From Fusarium oxysporum f. sp. lycopersici 4287 (taxonomy: Eukaryota; Ascomycota; Sordariomycetes; Hypocreales; Nectriaceae): a stretch of DNA of 64,000 nt. The notes beneath the pieces are model-generated. The model ran no database searches. It saw only the letters and a list, made by a program, of their open reading frames with translations, and was not told the origin of the DNA. Numbering within the stretch: position 1 is the first letter of the stretch; each line of letters opens with the position of its first letter. The position numbers and the translations under genes are program-made. The DNA lies in the NCBI RefSeq assembly GCF_000149955.1, contig NC_030996.1, positions 513,467 to 577,466 on the forward strand, read 5' to 3'. Of this stretch, positions 10,097-22,332 are shown piece by piece.

Positions 10097-11241
10097 TTGC
10101 AGGCGGTTTAATTCCGCCATTATACCTCGTTTTTTGCACTTTTTGACAACTCGCACTGATGTCCAACTAAGGGATCCCACAAACCGCGGTGGTGAAAAAT
10201 AGCTCGCGGTTCTGCTTAGATAAGCTCACATGTCAAAGGTCCGGATGCTCTGTACCTGGTGCTGTATGGGACCTCGTTGGACACTGAACTGATCGTAAGC
10301 AAGGAATAGTGAGATATCAATGCACACTATTATATGCTCGACGGGAATGCAATAAGATTTCATGTCTCTACAGACGCGCCAATAAGGCTTGTCTGGCTCA
10401 GAATGTATTAAGAAATCACTATTATTGACCGGTTAAACCGTATAACCTGCCTCCTTTACTTCTTATAAGCCATGGGCTAAACATCCAGTGGTAGTGGCAA
10501 CGGGGTTGAAAAAATTCCCTTGCCCTTTAGCGTGCTTGATGTGACTTTGAAAGTCAGTAAAAATATCAAGATCTTATGCATGCTCAATCTTTCCGCAAAA
10601 AACAAAAAACATACAACAGCGGGTATTCGCTGGTCATCACCGACCCAACTACTAGTCCGCCCCTCACTGGCTTGTCTATGGGAGAGCGGACGGGATCCCG
10701 AATTCTCAACAGTGGGTATGGTCGTATGTGCTGGCAGGTGTCTTTGTTGGGCTTATGTTTATCTTAACGTACGCTCAGTCACGACATTGGTCCATCGGGC
10801 TTATCAAGCCAAACAAGCGTTCACTCAGACACTAACGCTCTGTTTTCCAGTGGCGACGAGAGATTCGCAACCTTGACGAAAAATCAGTTGACAGAGTAGT
10901 TGTGACGGCTGATAGTGAAGGCAGTGGCAATACCATGGGCAACTTTGTTCGGCAGTGTCATGAACGCAAATGTTATTGAACATAAGAACACTGTGTATCT
11001 CGTGTAAAGTAGCAAACGATATCCTGCCAGTCACTTGCGATTAACCCATATAAGTATAGTCTTTTGCCCCCCAACTATTGGGATTCTGTCTTTCTCCGCC
11101 AGACTACTCAGCAGGCTTCTGACACCGGATCAATCCATCAGTATTCCACTGCATACCAGAGCATTTCTACTCTAACAAAACCCTTTAGTGCTGAGATTTC
11201 CGCCGCCGGACTAGCAACAACAACCTATCCAGATATTCATC
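10097..11241. other. Intergenic, no gene seen
   Basis: Contains the pol III terminator of tRNA-Ala and unsupported short ORFs. A TATA-like catataagta near 11047 precedes the F-box pseudogene. Confidence 0.4.
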
Positions 11242-12108
11242 ATGTCTCAATCCACAGGTGATCATCCACGTCGCAGCCTCCCCTTTCTCCCACCGGAGCT
11301 CACTCTTCGCATTATCAAGGAGTCTGAAGAGGCCTCTGTATGCCTAGTAAACCATCTTTCGAAAGGCCATCTGCTGTCGACGGTTTTCAGGAACATACCA
11401 CAGCCATTTACCCCCTTGGTGATAGGAAGGAGGACGGCACATTTACTCGTGGAGAGTTCGAGGTACTTCCGATGCAGCATCGCTGCGTCGCGGGAGTGAT
11501 CCAAGCATCAGATACACCCGCTTTCCCATTTGACCCTCGAGAAGATCAAACATCTTATGATACGAGGCAAAAGCTTCACCCCGAGGGATCTATCGGGCAT
11601 CCTCAAAAAGCTCAAAAGTAGTCTTGTAACCGCAACCGACGAAAACAAATGGAGCAAATAGCTAAGAGGCTATCGACTTAATATCATGGGCTCTGCGTTG
11701 TGCCCAAAGTGGGAATTACTCACGAATCTCGAAACATTTTGTCTTGATATGACTGGGACCGTAGATAAGGGCAATTCAGTCCTACTGGGGCTGCGCACCA
11801 GGGAAATGGCGTGTCACCTAAATCTGAAGACACTGATACTCCTAGGTGTCCCATGCCTGGCAAGATATGATTTCGAGACTCCAAATGGGGAAGAAGGAGA
11901 AGAATCTTGGCTTTGTTATCTCGAGGATAAGTCTACATTCATATCTAACTTAGGTGTCCAAACCCTCAACTATCTTTACCTCTTCAAGGGCCTTGTGCGA
12001 CCTGGTGGTCAGATCCATTTCGTTGCGCAGTTGCCACCAGGGACCGCGTATTGCCCTTTTTTTTCAGGGACGTTGTGGTACTCACCGATGGCTTACAGTT
12101 ATAGATGA
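11242..12108 (+). pseudogene. F-box-like protein pseudogene, two in-frame stops
   Basis: One reading frame runs from ATG 11242 to the TGA after SYR at 12108 and is broken only by TGA at 11497-11499 and TAG at 11659-11661. The N-terminus LPFLPPELTLRIIKES resembles the F-box start seen in large fungal F-box families. The segments after the stops (HLTLEKIKHLMIRGKSF..., LLTNLETFCLDM..., LNLKTLILLGVP) have leucine-rich, repeat-like spacing typical of the C-terminal parts of these proteins. No insertion or deletion is needed, so decay is by point mutation. No intron with good signals removes either stop. Intact homologues would be substrate adaptors of SCF ubiquitin ligases. The F-box call is by pattern and moderate. 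Confidence 0.55.
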
Positions 12109-15100
12109 TTTTCTAGTCTATTCATCGGCGTTTTCTCTTTCTATTTTTCCTTGTTGAGATTCGATTAAAGAGTTAGGGCTTTGATAGTCTGAAGCGACTG
12201 TCGGCGAGATGATAAATGATACACAGAGTGCAGTTGAGGAAGGAAGTGGGCTTTCTACGATCGGCACATATGATAAAACATTGTAGTTAAAATAAAAGAA
12301 TGTTAATAAAGATAAAAAAAAAAGTATGAGGTAAATTATGACCTTTAGCTGTTGATGCAACTTTGAGGATTTATGAATATGCGTAGTTATAGCCCCGAGT
12401 TGGGCTCCAGATAATAGTATCCCGAGTTAAGATAAAGACCAGTATATGGACTAAAGTCACCCATGGAGCTATTGCTAGCTAGATTATTGTTAAGAAATTA
12501 CTGGGTAGGAGCGCACCAGTATGATCTGGTCTATTGTAATGGTAACTATCATATCTTCCTTGGTTGGATGGTAATACTTTTAACGGGCATCACTCTAGTT
12601 TAAAAGTTCATAACATAGTTTCTTTGCATTCAGATATTGTTGTCAGATCAGGCTGAAAACCCTGATACATCAAACTCATGAAGCGGGATGCATCAAGCTA
12701 TATGAAGGCAAAAGTTCGCTCAAATGCCCGAGAATTCACGAGCAAAATCGTCGAGAAACACATAATCTGACGTCTTCTTAAACCAGATATTACTGAGAAT
12801 CCACGAACAGGCTGATTTCATGTTTGTAATTTGAGTCTTACTGCCTTACGTGGTGGTTGTTCAAGCGAACAGGATATCCCATTACGAACTGAGACCGCTA
12901 GCGTAACATTTTTAACCTTATTCAGCCACCCGTTCAGATGCATATACGAAGGTGATTAACCCAATCGTCATTGGAAATTCGGATATGAGGTTGTTTCACT
13001 ACACAGCCACGTCTTAGACACCCACATGGTTGCAACAGGGCGTGTTTCAGAGAATTGAGCCGTGCTGGCTTTCGGGAACAGGTGATGGCAGTGCAGCAAT
13101 CATCCGGTTACAGTAGAAGGGACTGGCGTATGTTACTGAAACAGGAAACAGCCGAATATTGGGTAGCGTAGGGCTGTGAATCCATCTGATGATGTATCAT
13201 TCTTGGCAGATTCGCTTCGGCCAGTTCGCTTGTACCTTATCTCAACATGCACAAAGGGACTGTCTGCCTAAAATGCTACGTAATAGGCACCAAATAATTC
13301 CCTTGTTCTTATCACACAAACTAAGCATGACGTGGTAAAGCAGGTGACCTCGTCCTGCAAGTGTAAGTGGTAAGCATGTTTAAGCTTACACTGCCAAGAC
13401 GCAAACTCGTATCTGAAGGTTTATTGTCCGCCGGCCCTGTAGAGCTTATCCGTACCCGCAGGATAGTTAGACCGAGTCTCCGATCACTTTCGGCCAGGAA
13501 TCTCGACCCTGAAGACTGTGCCTTGCAGGTGCAGATTCCCAGGAGCAAAAGCACCATGGCAGTCTTGGCCGGATTTGGAATGGAACCAATGCAAGCTCTA
13601 AATCCTGGTAAAAGTGTGATGGGTTCTGCAATTGGCCACCCAAGTTCGTACACGTCAAAAAGGGCATTGACCTATCAGGGGGCGTGAAACCAGGCTATTT
13701 GATAAGCCAGCACAAAAGACTGGCCTCGAACGATGCAGACAATAAAGAGTACAGCTAGCCTTGTGCGGTTTTGTGCAAGACTGCTGCGGCTGAACAATTG
13801 CCAAGAAGAGTCGGTGTCAATACACAAAGTCAATAGGCAAAAGTTTAAAACAGGACAACGTTGTGATCAACGTTTACAGCGTTGATCGACACATACACAA
13901 CTGAAAACCGCAAGCTCATTTCATCGAGATTTTGTAATTCGAGCGACCAAAACGTGGCGTTACGGCAAGGGCAGCCGCTTAGCGAGCGATGATATGACAT
14001 TGAGCGCGTGCGCGACGGTCGGCCTCTATTACGTTAGTTTGAACCACACCCAGCTGCGCCAAAAAGAGCGCTATTTGGCGATAAGCGCCCTGCAATTGGT
14101 CAACCTGGAGACTATCGATTCAACAGTGGCAATCCCAGCTGGGTGACATTCAGATGCCGAGGCTGCCGTGATAGAAGAGGAGGGTCTGTAAGCTGACCAA
14201 AGCTTTCAGGGCCAAGTCAAGGTCAAGGCCGAGATTGTCGAAGATGAGATCATGAAGTTGCTGGGCCTGTTGCTGTAGGTAAGCGATCGGCAATGTAGGT
14301 ACATTAGTGATACGATAGCCTCCAAGGTGACTGGTGAGAAAGCGAGACTATTGAATAATGATCCGTCTAGAGCCAACAGTTCTAGCTCGTCATTAGAGAG
14401 AAAAATAATGAACGGAGATGCCGTTGATTAAATGATAATTCATGAATCTCCCTTGTTTACAGTCACGATGCAAGTAAAATGAGGCCATCGAGTTTTACGA
14501 GGTTTTCGAGGTACGTACCAGGAATGCCCCTTGTAAAATCGCATCAGAGTTCAGATCCAGCAGCGCCAAAACGGCACCTTAGCCGGAACCGTAGCACGCT
14601 GGGTGCACTAAAATCTCAGAATAAATAGCGCTACGCAACAGTTGAAAGTCCGGAACCCGTTCCCCCCCTCTTCTCTGCATAATGACCCCTGAACCATGAC
14701 GCTAATCAAGGGTTCATAACTTACCCCATTTCTAACAAGGGCCGATAATCTTCAACACGCTTTTCTCTCCCTCTTGCTCACCAAGCAATTAACCGACCGC
14801 CTTGGCTTTGGGAGTCTCGAAGGTGCCTGGCCTTTTCCTATCTTGGTCGGCAGCCACACAATGCCTGTTCGGTCGTTTATACGGAGGTTGCGCGAATGGC
14901 AATTTACAAGGTATGACCTCGATTTAGAAGCGCAGACACATAGACCCTCGCCCGTCTGGGCGCACCCATTCAAGCTCCTCGGCCACTGTAAGTTTGAGTG
15001 TCTTTTTTTTGTCCAGTGTCAATAGTGTTGCCAATAGTCTGGAAGTAAGGGACGGGGCCAAGATTTACAACTGCACAGCCCAATTCTCCCTTGGTACCCA

Positions 15101-15525
15101 GTTCCACGCTCACACCGCATGATATGCCTTTTCCTACGGTCTAGCCTTTTCTTTTTGTTCCTTTGGCATGCCGTAATACGGCGAGAGCAGTCTTGGTTAG
15201 AATGTGACCAACAGACTCTTGTGGTCTAGACCCCGGAGGTTAAATCTGTTGGTCCCCAAATTGGCCTCTTTTACTTTCCTAGAAATACGAGATGCCGCTA
15301 CCTTATTCTGTGCTCAAGATTAGACTACTCAACCCCCTGGCCCGCTACCGCATGTCACTGCGATCGCTCATAAAGCCATTGTCATCTGAATCCTTCCCTT
15401 GTTTGGTCGTGGGCGTCCTGTTCGGCCATCAAACTTCCACGCCACTCATTTTACCTTAATACCTTATTTTCTTTTCCCTCCTTTACCTTTTCACTCTCTT
15501 CTTCACCTTCAAGCTGCAAGGCCAT
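12109..15525. other. Gene-poor stretch of 3.4 kb
   Basis: No convincing gene on either strand. It begins AT-rich (12.1-12.7 kb) and later has overlapping short ORFs in opposite strands (13321-13687, 14752-15025) with no recognisable family. The last 300 bp are pyrimidine-rich, as in leaders of strongly expressed fungal genes, and lead into the FAD oxidoreductase. It may hold decayed repeat sequence. Confidence 0.45.
13865..13887. repeat. Perfect 8-bp inverted repeat, 7-nt spacer
   Basis: gatcaacg - tttacag - cgttgatc. It could be a dyad protein-binding site or chance in a non-coding region. Confidence 0.4.
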
Positions 15526-17238
15526 ATGCGCTTGTTAACCAAAATGGCAGCTCTACTGAGGAATCGTCTCCTCATTTTCATCTTCACCATTTTGATGGTG
15601 TCGTACCTTATGACAACTGCTTCAGCTGCCCCATCCGAAAGAGCAGATGTCCAGTATGATGTCGTCATCTACGGCAACACAGTCGCTGCGATAGCAGCTG
15701 CTGTGCAGACCAAGCGCATGAAGAAGAGTGTTGCTATCGTCTTCCCCGGTAACACGCTGGGTGGTCTGACATCATCTGGTCTTGGATGGACAGACTCCAA
15801 GAAGGGAAGCTCTATTGGTGGCATTGCCAGAGAGTTTTACGGCAAGGTCTATACCTACTACCAGAAGAGTACCGCATGGACACAGGAGACGCGCTCGGGA
15901 TATATTGGACGAAAGATTGGAGCTCAGCCCGGTCCTGCTATTGATGAGAGCAAGAAGGTTCAGTGGACCTTCGAACCCAAGGTTGCTGAGTCCATTCTTG
16001 AGAAGTGGATGAAGGATGGAAAGATTCCTATCTTCCGCAACCAGCCCATTGATCGATCCAGCAGCGGTGTGACCAAGAAGAATGGTCAAATCACCTCTTT
16101 CAGAACTACCAAGGGAAGTGTCTTCCAGGGCAAGATGTTCATCGACGCTAGCTACGAGGGTGACCTCATGGAGGCCGCTGGTATCTCATACAGCACTGGA
16201 CGTGAGAGCATCAGTGACTACAACGAAGATGCCGCTGGTTTCCGGCCCGGCGGCTCTGATCAACTCTCAAAGGTTGACCCCTGGAAGAAGAAGGGCGATT
16301 CAAGCAGTGGCCTCATCGAGGGTGTTGGCCGAGTTGTCAAGGATGCCGTTTCCCTCAAGGGTAGGGGCGATGACTATCGTCTTCAATCTTACAACTTCCG
16401 CATGACTCTCACCAAGCAGACCAACAACAGGATCCCCTTCACCAAGCCTGCCGACTACGTCGAGTCTCGTTATGAGCTCCTCTTCCGTTACTACGAATCT
16501 GGATACACTGGAACTCCTTTCACATCACAGCTCATGCCCAACATCAAGACTGACTCTAATGCTCAGAGCCAAGTCAGCACTGATATGATTGGCGCTAACT
16601 ACGATGATGATGGCAACTACGCTCTCTGGTCTTATGACAAGCGTAGACAGATCTACCTCGCACACAAGTCTTACACTCAGGGTTTCTTCTGGGCTATGGC
16701 CAACCATCCCCGTATTCCCAAGTCTCTGCGTGATAGAGTCAATGAATGGGGATACGCCAAGGATGAGTACACCAAGAATGGCAACTGGCCTTATGAGATC
16801 TACATCCGAGAGGGACGTCGCATGAACGGTGTCTACACCATGCGCCAAAGCGACATTCAGACTCCCCCATCCCGACCAAACCACAGCATCGGTATGGGTG
16901 CGTACTCTCTCGATGTTCACCAAGTCGAGCGAATCGTTTACAATGGAGAGATCCGCGACGAGGGCAAAGTCCACATCGCTACTCCCGGCCCCTTCAACAT
17001 TCCTCTTCAGGCTCTTCTCCCCAAGCCCAGCGATGCGACAAACTTCCTCAACCCCGTTACAATGAGCGCTACTCACATCGCTTACTCAGCCATCCGCATG
17101 GAGCCTACATATATGGTCATGGGCCAGGGTGCTGCTACTGCGGCGTGCCTTGCTATCGACCAGGGCGTGAACATCCAAGACGTGGATATGTCCACAGTGA
17201 TTGCGAGACTCAAGGCCGACAAGGCTGTGCTTTCATAG
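15526..17238 (+). CDS. Secreted FAD-dependent oxidoreductase
   Basis: Intronless ORF of 570 residues. An N-terminal hydrophobic stretch (about residues 10-34, ending TTASAAP) is a signal peptide or anchor; the second ATG at 15544 (AAAATGG) has the better context and gives 564 residues. YDVVIYGNTVAAIAAAVQTKRM is the Rossmann FAD-binding beta-alpha-beta with a modified glycine pattern, followed by NTLGGLTSSGLGWTD and a late FIDASYEGDLMEAAGISY motif. This order fits the FAD_oxidored family (Pfam PF12831), common in bacteria and patchy in fungi. Codons are strongly biased to C/G third positions, unlike the neighbouring P450, which suggests high expression. The substrate is unknown; extracellular carbohydrate or polymer oxidation is only a guess. 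Confidence 0.8.
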   Translation: MRLLTKMAALLRNRLLIFIFTILMVSYLMTTASAAPSERADVQYDVVIYGNTVAAIAAAVQTKRMKKSVAIVFPGNTLGGLTSSGLGWTDSKKGSSIGGIAREFYGKVYTYYQKSTAWTQETRSGYIGRKIGAQPGPAIDESKKVQWTFEPKVAESILEKWMKDGKIPIFRNQPIDRSSSGVTKKNGQITSFRTTKGSVFQGKMFIDASYEGDLMEAAGISYSTGRESISDYNEDAAGFRPGGSDQLSKVDPWKKKGDSSSGLIEGVGRVVKDAVSLKGRGDDYRLQSYNFRMTLTKQTNNRIPFTKPADYVESRYELLFRYYESGYTGTPFTSQLMPNIKTDSNAQSQVSTDMIGANYDDDGNYALWSYDKRRQIYLAHKSYTQGFFWAMANHPRIPKSLRDRVNEWGYAKDEYTKNGNWPYEIYIREGRRMNGVYTMRQSDIQTPPSRPNHSIGMGAYSLDVHQVERIVYNGEIRDEGKVHIATPGPFNIPLQALLPKPSDATNFLNPVTMSATHIAYSAIRMEPTYMVMGQGAATAACLAIDQGVNIQDVDMSTVIARLKADKAVLS

Positions 17239-17805
17239 ACTAGCGAGTTCTGATACCATTTTTGCATAATTAAGTTATTGTAATACGATCATACATCTTT
17301 TTCTCATCTCTAAGCGTGAACAGTATGTGCTCAAGATGAGGGGGAATTGAGGCCTCAAGCCTTGACATCATGATAGAAACCATATTGCCTCAGTAATAGA
17401 TCAGCAATCTTCGACAACGATTGAGGCGCTAACCCCCTGACAGGGCGGCCAAGTCTAAAAACGCCTCTGACGATAAGGAATTTCCGTTCCGTGGTCCGAA
17501 GTTCGTATAATCGCCAATCAGCTGAGGTAGCGCGCCACAAAGAATGGCAGACAAACTAATTTAGCATTGGAGTGTTTCAGCCTCACCGTTCAAATTAACA
17601 ACCTATTCTGAATTGCATTAGAGTTATGAATATACATAAATGAAGATCTTTCTGGTACATAACCGACTCAAGGTGTTCATTCTTCCGCGTCGCTGCCCAA
17701 AGTCTTGTAGGAGTGAGCAGAAATCGTGACGTGTGCAATCCCCAAAGGCATTAAATATCCCTTCTTATTGGATGTTCCGTTCATATGGTGTATGAAAATC
17801 TCCTC
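17239..17805. other. Convergent intergenic
   Basis: Between the 3' ends of the FAD oxidoreductase and the P450. Nothing else recognised. Confidence 0.4.
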
Positions 17806-19448
17806 TCAAGTAGTTGCGACTTCGTCTCGTGGATGGTAGCGAACCATGAGCTTCGGCTTCTCCCAGAGGAGATGCAACCTGACATCCGCGAGCCAGTCGA
17901 GATCCTGATTGACAAACTCCCAATCGTACTTCCAAACAAGCGAGGCCATTGTCACCCTCGCCTCCATGTACGCAAGATTGATACCCAGACAACCTCGAGG
18001 GCCAAGCGAAAAGGGTTTACTAGCCTCTTTCCGATCTCCAAAGCCCTCACCGATCCATCGTTCTGGTAGAAACTCATCTGGTCGAATGAAGTTGCGCTCA
18101 TCATGCGTCGTTGCGAATCCATCGACAGATACAACGACGCCTTTGGGGACGTGGTGTCCGTCGATAGTGGCCCCTGTGCAGACGCGCGGGGGACCAAATG
18201 GGATTGGAGGGAAGATACGAAGACCTTCTTCGATGACGCCGTTCAAGTATGGAAGATGAGCTACTGCATCACCGGTAATCTCGTCTCGTGCCGAAAATGC
18301 CGAGCGCACTTCAGCCTGAAGGTTGGCCAACTTGTCAGGGTTCTTCAGCAGATAATAAGTTGTAGCAGCAAGTAGGTTTGCTGTCGTCTCAGACCCCGCG
18401 ATCATGAGAACCTTGGCCTGCTCACGCAAATGAACAAGATCCAGGTTGTCACTTTCCTTCCTGAGGATATAAGCAAAGAAATCTTCACGGTCGCGGGAGT
18501 TTCCCATTCCGATTCGCTTCTTGATCTTCTCAGTTGTATGGATGTCGATCTTTTCTTTGAGATAGCTTGGCATCACAGACACGACTAGTGTCATTGGTAT
18601 CTTGAAGCGGTTGATGAAGGGGAGAAAAGTGAGCGAAGAGATGAATCCAAGAAGCCAAGTTACCCATTCGCTAGGTCTCCATTGGTTCAGCGAGTCAAAT
18701 GATTCGCCAAACGTCAGATCGCCTTGGGATTCTGGTCAGTCTTATTGGTAATGATGGGTGCTGAGGAGACTACTTACCGATAACGTCGAAGGTCAACCAG
18801 TTGAAGACCTCTGACATGTTGGCTCCTCCAGTCCCAGGTCCTGCATTTTGCCCGAGCCGTTCTAGGAGTAACTTGACGTGAAACTGTACAGACTCTTCAT
18901 TATCCCTCAAGGCCTTTGCACTGAATGCATGAGCGAGAGATCTTCGCTGAAGCCGATGATCTTGTGGATCTCTAGTGAACACAATATCAGGGCGCGTGAC
19001 AGACGGATCGACAGTGTATAAGGTATCACTCTTCAGGAACGTAGGTCTGTCTTTGGAGACATGATTATAAATATCCCTGAGTGCGACTGGAGACCTAAAG
19101 CTGAGTTCGTTGGAGGCAGTTCGGACAACATCGCCGTACTTGCGGTGCAGGTCGCCAATATTTTGAACATAGTACCCACTGGCCCAACTGCGCAGGAACC
19201 AAAACTGTTCAAGGCCTTAGCTATGAAGGGAATGGGGGGTGGCAAGGAGGACTTTACCTCACTACATGCAGCTATTTTGGGTCCTGGGAATTTTGCGAGA
19301 GGATGGAAGTACAACCTGTAGATGATAACGCCGATGATCCACGATGCAAACTACAACATTAGCGCGAGTAAGTGCTAGGCAGATGATGGAATGTACATAC
19401 AGTTGCACCGGAGAGCATAAGCCCTTGAGAAACTGAGAGGTTCAGCAT
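17806..19448 (-). CDS. Cytochrome P450 monooxygenase
   Basis: 494-residue microsomal P450 in four exons (19401-19448, 19258-19350, 18778-19204, 17806-18722; 1485 nt). The N-terminal segment [27 protein letters not shown] is the membrane anchor, followed by the proline-rich hinge [28 protein letters not shown], the I-helix AGSETT, the K-helix EGLR (ExxR), the PERF-type FLPERW and the haem loop [10 protein letters not shown] with the cysteine ligand are all present. It should oxidise a small lipophilic molecule in the ER with NADPH-P450 reductase. The layout resembles fungal secondary-metabolism P450s, but no backbone synthase is in the window. It converges with the FAD oxidoreductase. Confidence 0.9.
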
Positions 19449-20843
19449 GACGGTTGGCTTAGAATTGCTTGGCTAGATGAGATTGAAGGTGGTCTACCGG
19501 TGTCGTAAAGAGAGTCTCGTCCGCCATATATGCTTCCTACAACCTCAGAATTGTGGCGCTCATATTTCCTGTTGAAGGCGATCATCGTGTGTGACTATTA
19601 GTGCATATAGGGTGCAAACTTGCATTATGCGGCGTGACCAGGTTCCACCAACGACCTTTGTGTAACGATCAGTGATGCGTTTGCAACTCGAGAGTGGCCA
19701 TCAAGGAATGGCTGTAATCATTACCAAGCTTAAGGATTCTGATATGACCTAGAACCGTGACTCCAATGTGCCCCAACGAAAAGAGGAACATGTACGTTGG
19801 ACTGAGTCATTGCATAGTGCGGTGAAGGGATCGGTGAGGATTTATGAGAGTCCGACAGTTCAAGCTTAAGGCTCTTGGCATATAATAAGGCTAGTGAATG
19901 CCGATTCGACGTCAAAATCCTGCGTATCAACACGAAATACAGGCTATAACACTATTTTGTCCGTCCATCACATCACATGCCGCCGCCAGTCATCCCTCGC
20001 CATCAAACGAGTGGCAACCATTCGCCCTCTAATATCCTCTCTTATCACCCAGAACAAGCAACACAGTCGCCTCATAGCTGCGGGGTCGACTTCATTCACA
20101 ACGACTTCATGCACTGTTCCTATTGAGAAGCAAAGACATCATCAAGAATCGTATCATATGCTAATAAGACTGTTGGCTGCCCATATGGATGCCACCAAGT
20201 GTATGTATGTTTCACTCATTCGAGTAAAAAGCTCGTCTTTTGTTGCATAATGTGAATTGCTTGCGTATCATTGCCGACGAGCTGAGCGCTCAAATGGGCT
20301 ATTATTGCGATACTTCCCACCAACATATCTTGGCGAATGCTTTGATAGGCTATCAAGGCGCCTGCAAGATAGTGAAAGCGTAAGTTGCTTTTACTCTCAC
20401 ATATTGGCAATACCCAATGACGTATCTTATCGAGTCACATGCATATCGGCTCGATTCGCTTATATTCGTCCTTTTTCGGTTACGATGAAACAGGCAGTCC
20501 GTAATGGATGCTTGGTTCTTACATGCATATTCACATTGTTGAATGCAAGTAAGACGATAGGTGAAATTACTACAATATATGGAAACTCTGCCGGTTATCT
20601 TCCTCCGTGATAATACCCACTACTACCACTATGTGCTACCCCCAAACCTTGTCGCAAAGCCATTGACAGGACCAAGAAATCGCCTCCGAAGAGACACGCG
20701 ATTGGATCGCGGAAGTCTTCATCCATTCCGCCGCGACCCACCACGTTCAGCTTCACAATGAGGCCGGCTTTGGTAGAACAAATCCACCATCCAGCATATC
20801 GATCGCACTCCGTCCAATCATCGTCAGTTCGGCCTCGTAGTTG
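19449..20843. other. Intergenic, no gene seen
   Basis: Upstream of the P450 and downstream of the helical protein. Plus-strand ORFs of 118 and 117 codons (19894-20250, 20257-20610) show no domain, signal peptide or splice support. Confidence 0.4.
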
Positions 20844-21665
20844 TCAAGTTCTTCCTCTGTCGTCATACTCTTGGCCATCAAGTACTTCCAAAGCTGTTTG
20901 ACCCCTTGTTTCTTCGAAAAGAATGTTACGAAGACCATTGGCCTTGTTTATCGCTGCTTCAACAAGTGATAGTTGAACGCCAAGCTGGTCGACAAGCTCG
21001 TTGACCCTTTGAGCATCGCTACGACTCTCTTGGCAAAGCACGTATGTGGCAACACTTACCTTTTGCAATCGTCGCAGCATCGGCTTATCGAATGTTTTGG
21101 CTTCTCGTGCAAGATCTTCAACTTGTGTAGAAGCATAGCATACACTATAGGTGATCTTGCTGAGGTCTTGGCGGAACTGACCGCTGACCTTCGCCCAGAT
21201 GTCTTTTCTGGGCTCTTGTAGCTTCTGTAAACGGTCAAGCAACTTATAGTTTCGGCCAACTAAGCAGCTCTCTTTGGACGGGACGGTCATCCGAGTCCAA
21301 AGAGAAGGATTCTCGGGGTGGCTCGGAAGTGCCTCACTCTCCGTCGTGATTTGTAGAAGTCTCTGGTCGTCGAATTCGCAGCTAATCGCTTGTTTCAGCT
21401 GCTGATTTTCCTGTTGACGGTTGGTAGCAATATCCACAGGTATATAGACTGCGTCAAGAGCCCGTGATGGCTCTTTATCGTTTGACTCCTGCGCAACATT
21501 CTGGATATCAATTTTGATGTCGTCAAGTTTTGGTGCCCATTCGTTGAATCTTTGGATCGGTAGGCGAATTCGTTCCATACAGACACTATCGTATGTATTG
21601 GGAGTGCCTAGATAGTTTTGAACGTTAATGCATATAGAGCCAAGGATGAATGTCAATATGAACAT
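20844..21665 (-). CDS. Hypothetical secreted or membrane-anchored helical protein
   Basis: The frame is open further upstream without an ATG; the first ATG, at 21665, immediately starts a hydrophobic segment (MFILTFILGSICINVQNYLG), which argues for this start and for a signal peptide or N-terminal anchor. This gives 273 residues. The rest is charged and mostly helical, with heptad-like stretches (YKLLDRLQKLQEPRKDIWAKV, VNELVDQLGVQLSLVEAAINKANGL) and no motif I recognise. The C-terminus (QEYDDRGRT) is reached at TGA 20844; a different frame just beyond stays open and looks coding-like, so an unseen 3' intron is possible. Function unknown. Confidence 0.5.
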   Translation of the reverse strand: MFILTFILGSICINVQNYLGTPNTYDSVCMERIRLPIQRFNEWAPKLDDIKIDIQNVAQESNDKEPSRALDAVYIPVDIATNRQQENQQLKQAISCEFDDQRLLQITTESEALPSHPENPSLWTRMTVPSKESCLVGRNYKLLDRLQKLQEPRKDIWAKVSGQFRQDLSKITYSVCYASTQVEDLAREAKTFDKPMLRRLQKVSVATYVLCQESRSDAQRVNELVDQLGVQLSLVEAAINKANGLRNILFEETRGQTALEVLDGQEYDDRGRT

Positions 21666-22332
21666 ACTGAATTGAGGTCGTGCTCGATCGGAGCTGGGTT
21701 GTGAGTATTGTACGGGGGTTGTTTCTGTGCATTTTTGTTTAGATGTTGGGATGTTTGGAATGAACAACTGTGATCATCATGGCTTGTCGTTCTTTTATCG
21801 ATATGGCAGGTCTTTGTCTGGGATATCATGAGGTTCATTTACATCAACAAGAAGGTCTTTATTGCTTGGACAATGCTTTGGCTCAATGTTCTAGTGGCGT
21901 GCCTGAATGGTGCTTACTATTATCGAAAAGTCTGTGAGCATTATTGTACCCCTCATTTGTTCAATTGCTATGTTCCCGATGCCTTAAGAGTTTCTTTGTC
22001 TATCCTCTTTGATGGATTGACCCAGTGTTCGTGCCTTCGGCTCCGCTAGTCGGTTGTTGTTAGGCCGAAAATAGTAGGCGACAAGATAAAGGCATGTTTG
22101 CCGCTATGATTGCATCGCTTCTTATCATTACACTAACAACCCCAAACACCAACGGCTCATCTCCACGACTTGCAAACTTGTGCTGTCCGTTTCACTTCTG
22201 CTCATGTTATCCCGTTTTCGATACCCTTCGAAGTCGCTTCCACGAAACGATATCTTGTGCACGACCCGCACCTTTTATTTTACTTCTACATCATCAATTC
22301 TGACAAGATTCTCATCGGTCGCATCTCTCTAA
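21666..22332. other. Intergenic, divergent
   Basis: Between the starts of the helical protein and the CHY zinc-finger gene. Short ORFs only. Confidence 0.4.

Noticed and set aside
13321..13687. Overlapping ORFs of about 110 codons on both strands
   Set aside because: Neither resembles a known protein; mutual overlap suggests chance open frames.
16525..17076. 183-codon minus-strand ORF
   Set aside because: Antisense shadow of the FAD oxidoreductase.
20753..20938. Separate 61-codon minus ORF overlapping the helical protein end
   Set aside because: Could be an unseen 3' exon, but no donor/acceptor pair was clear, so it was not joined or listed as a gene.
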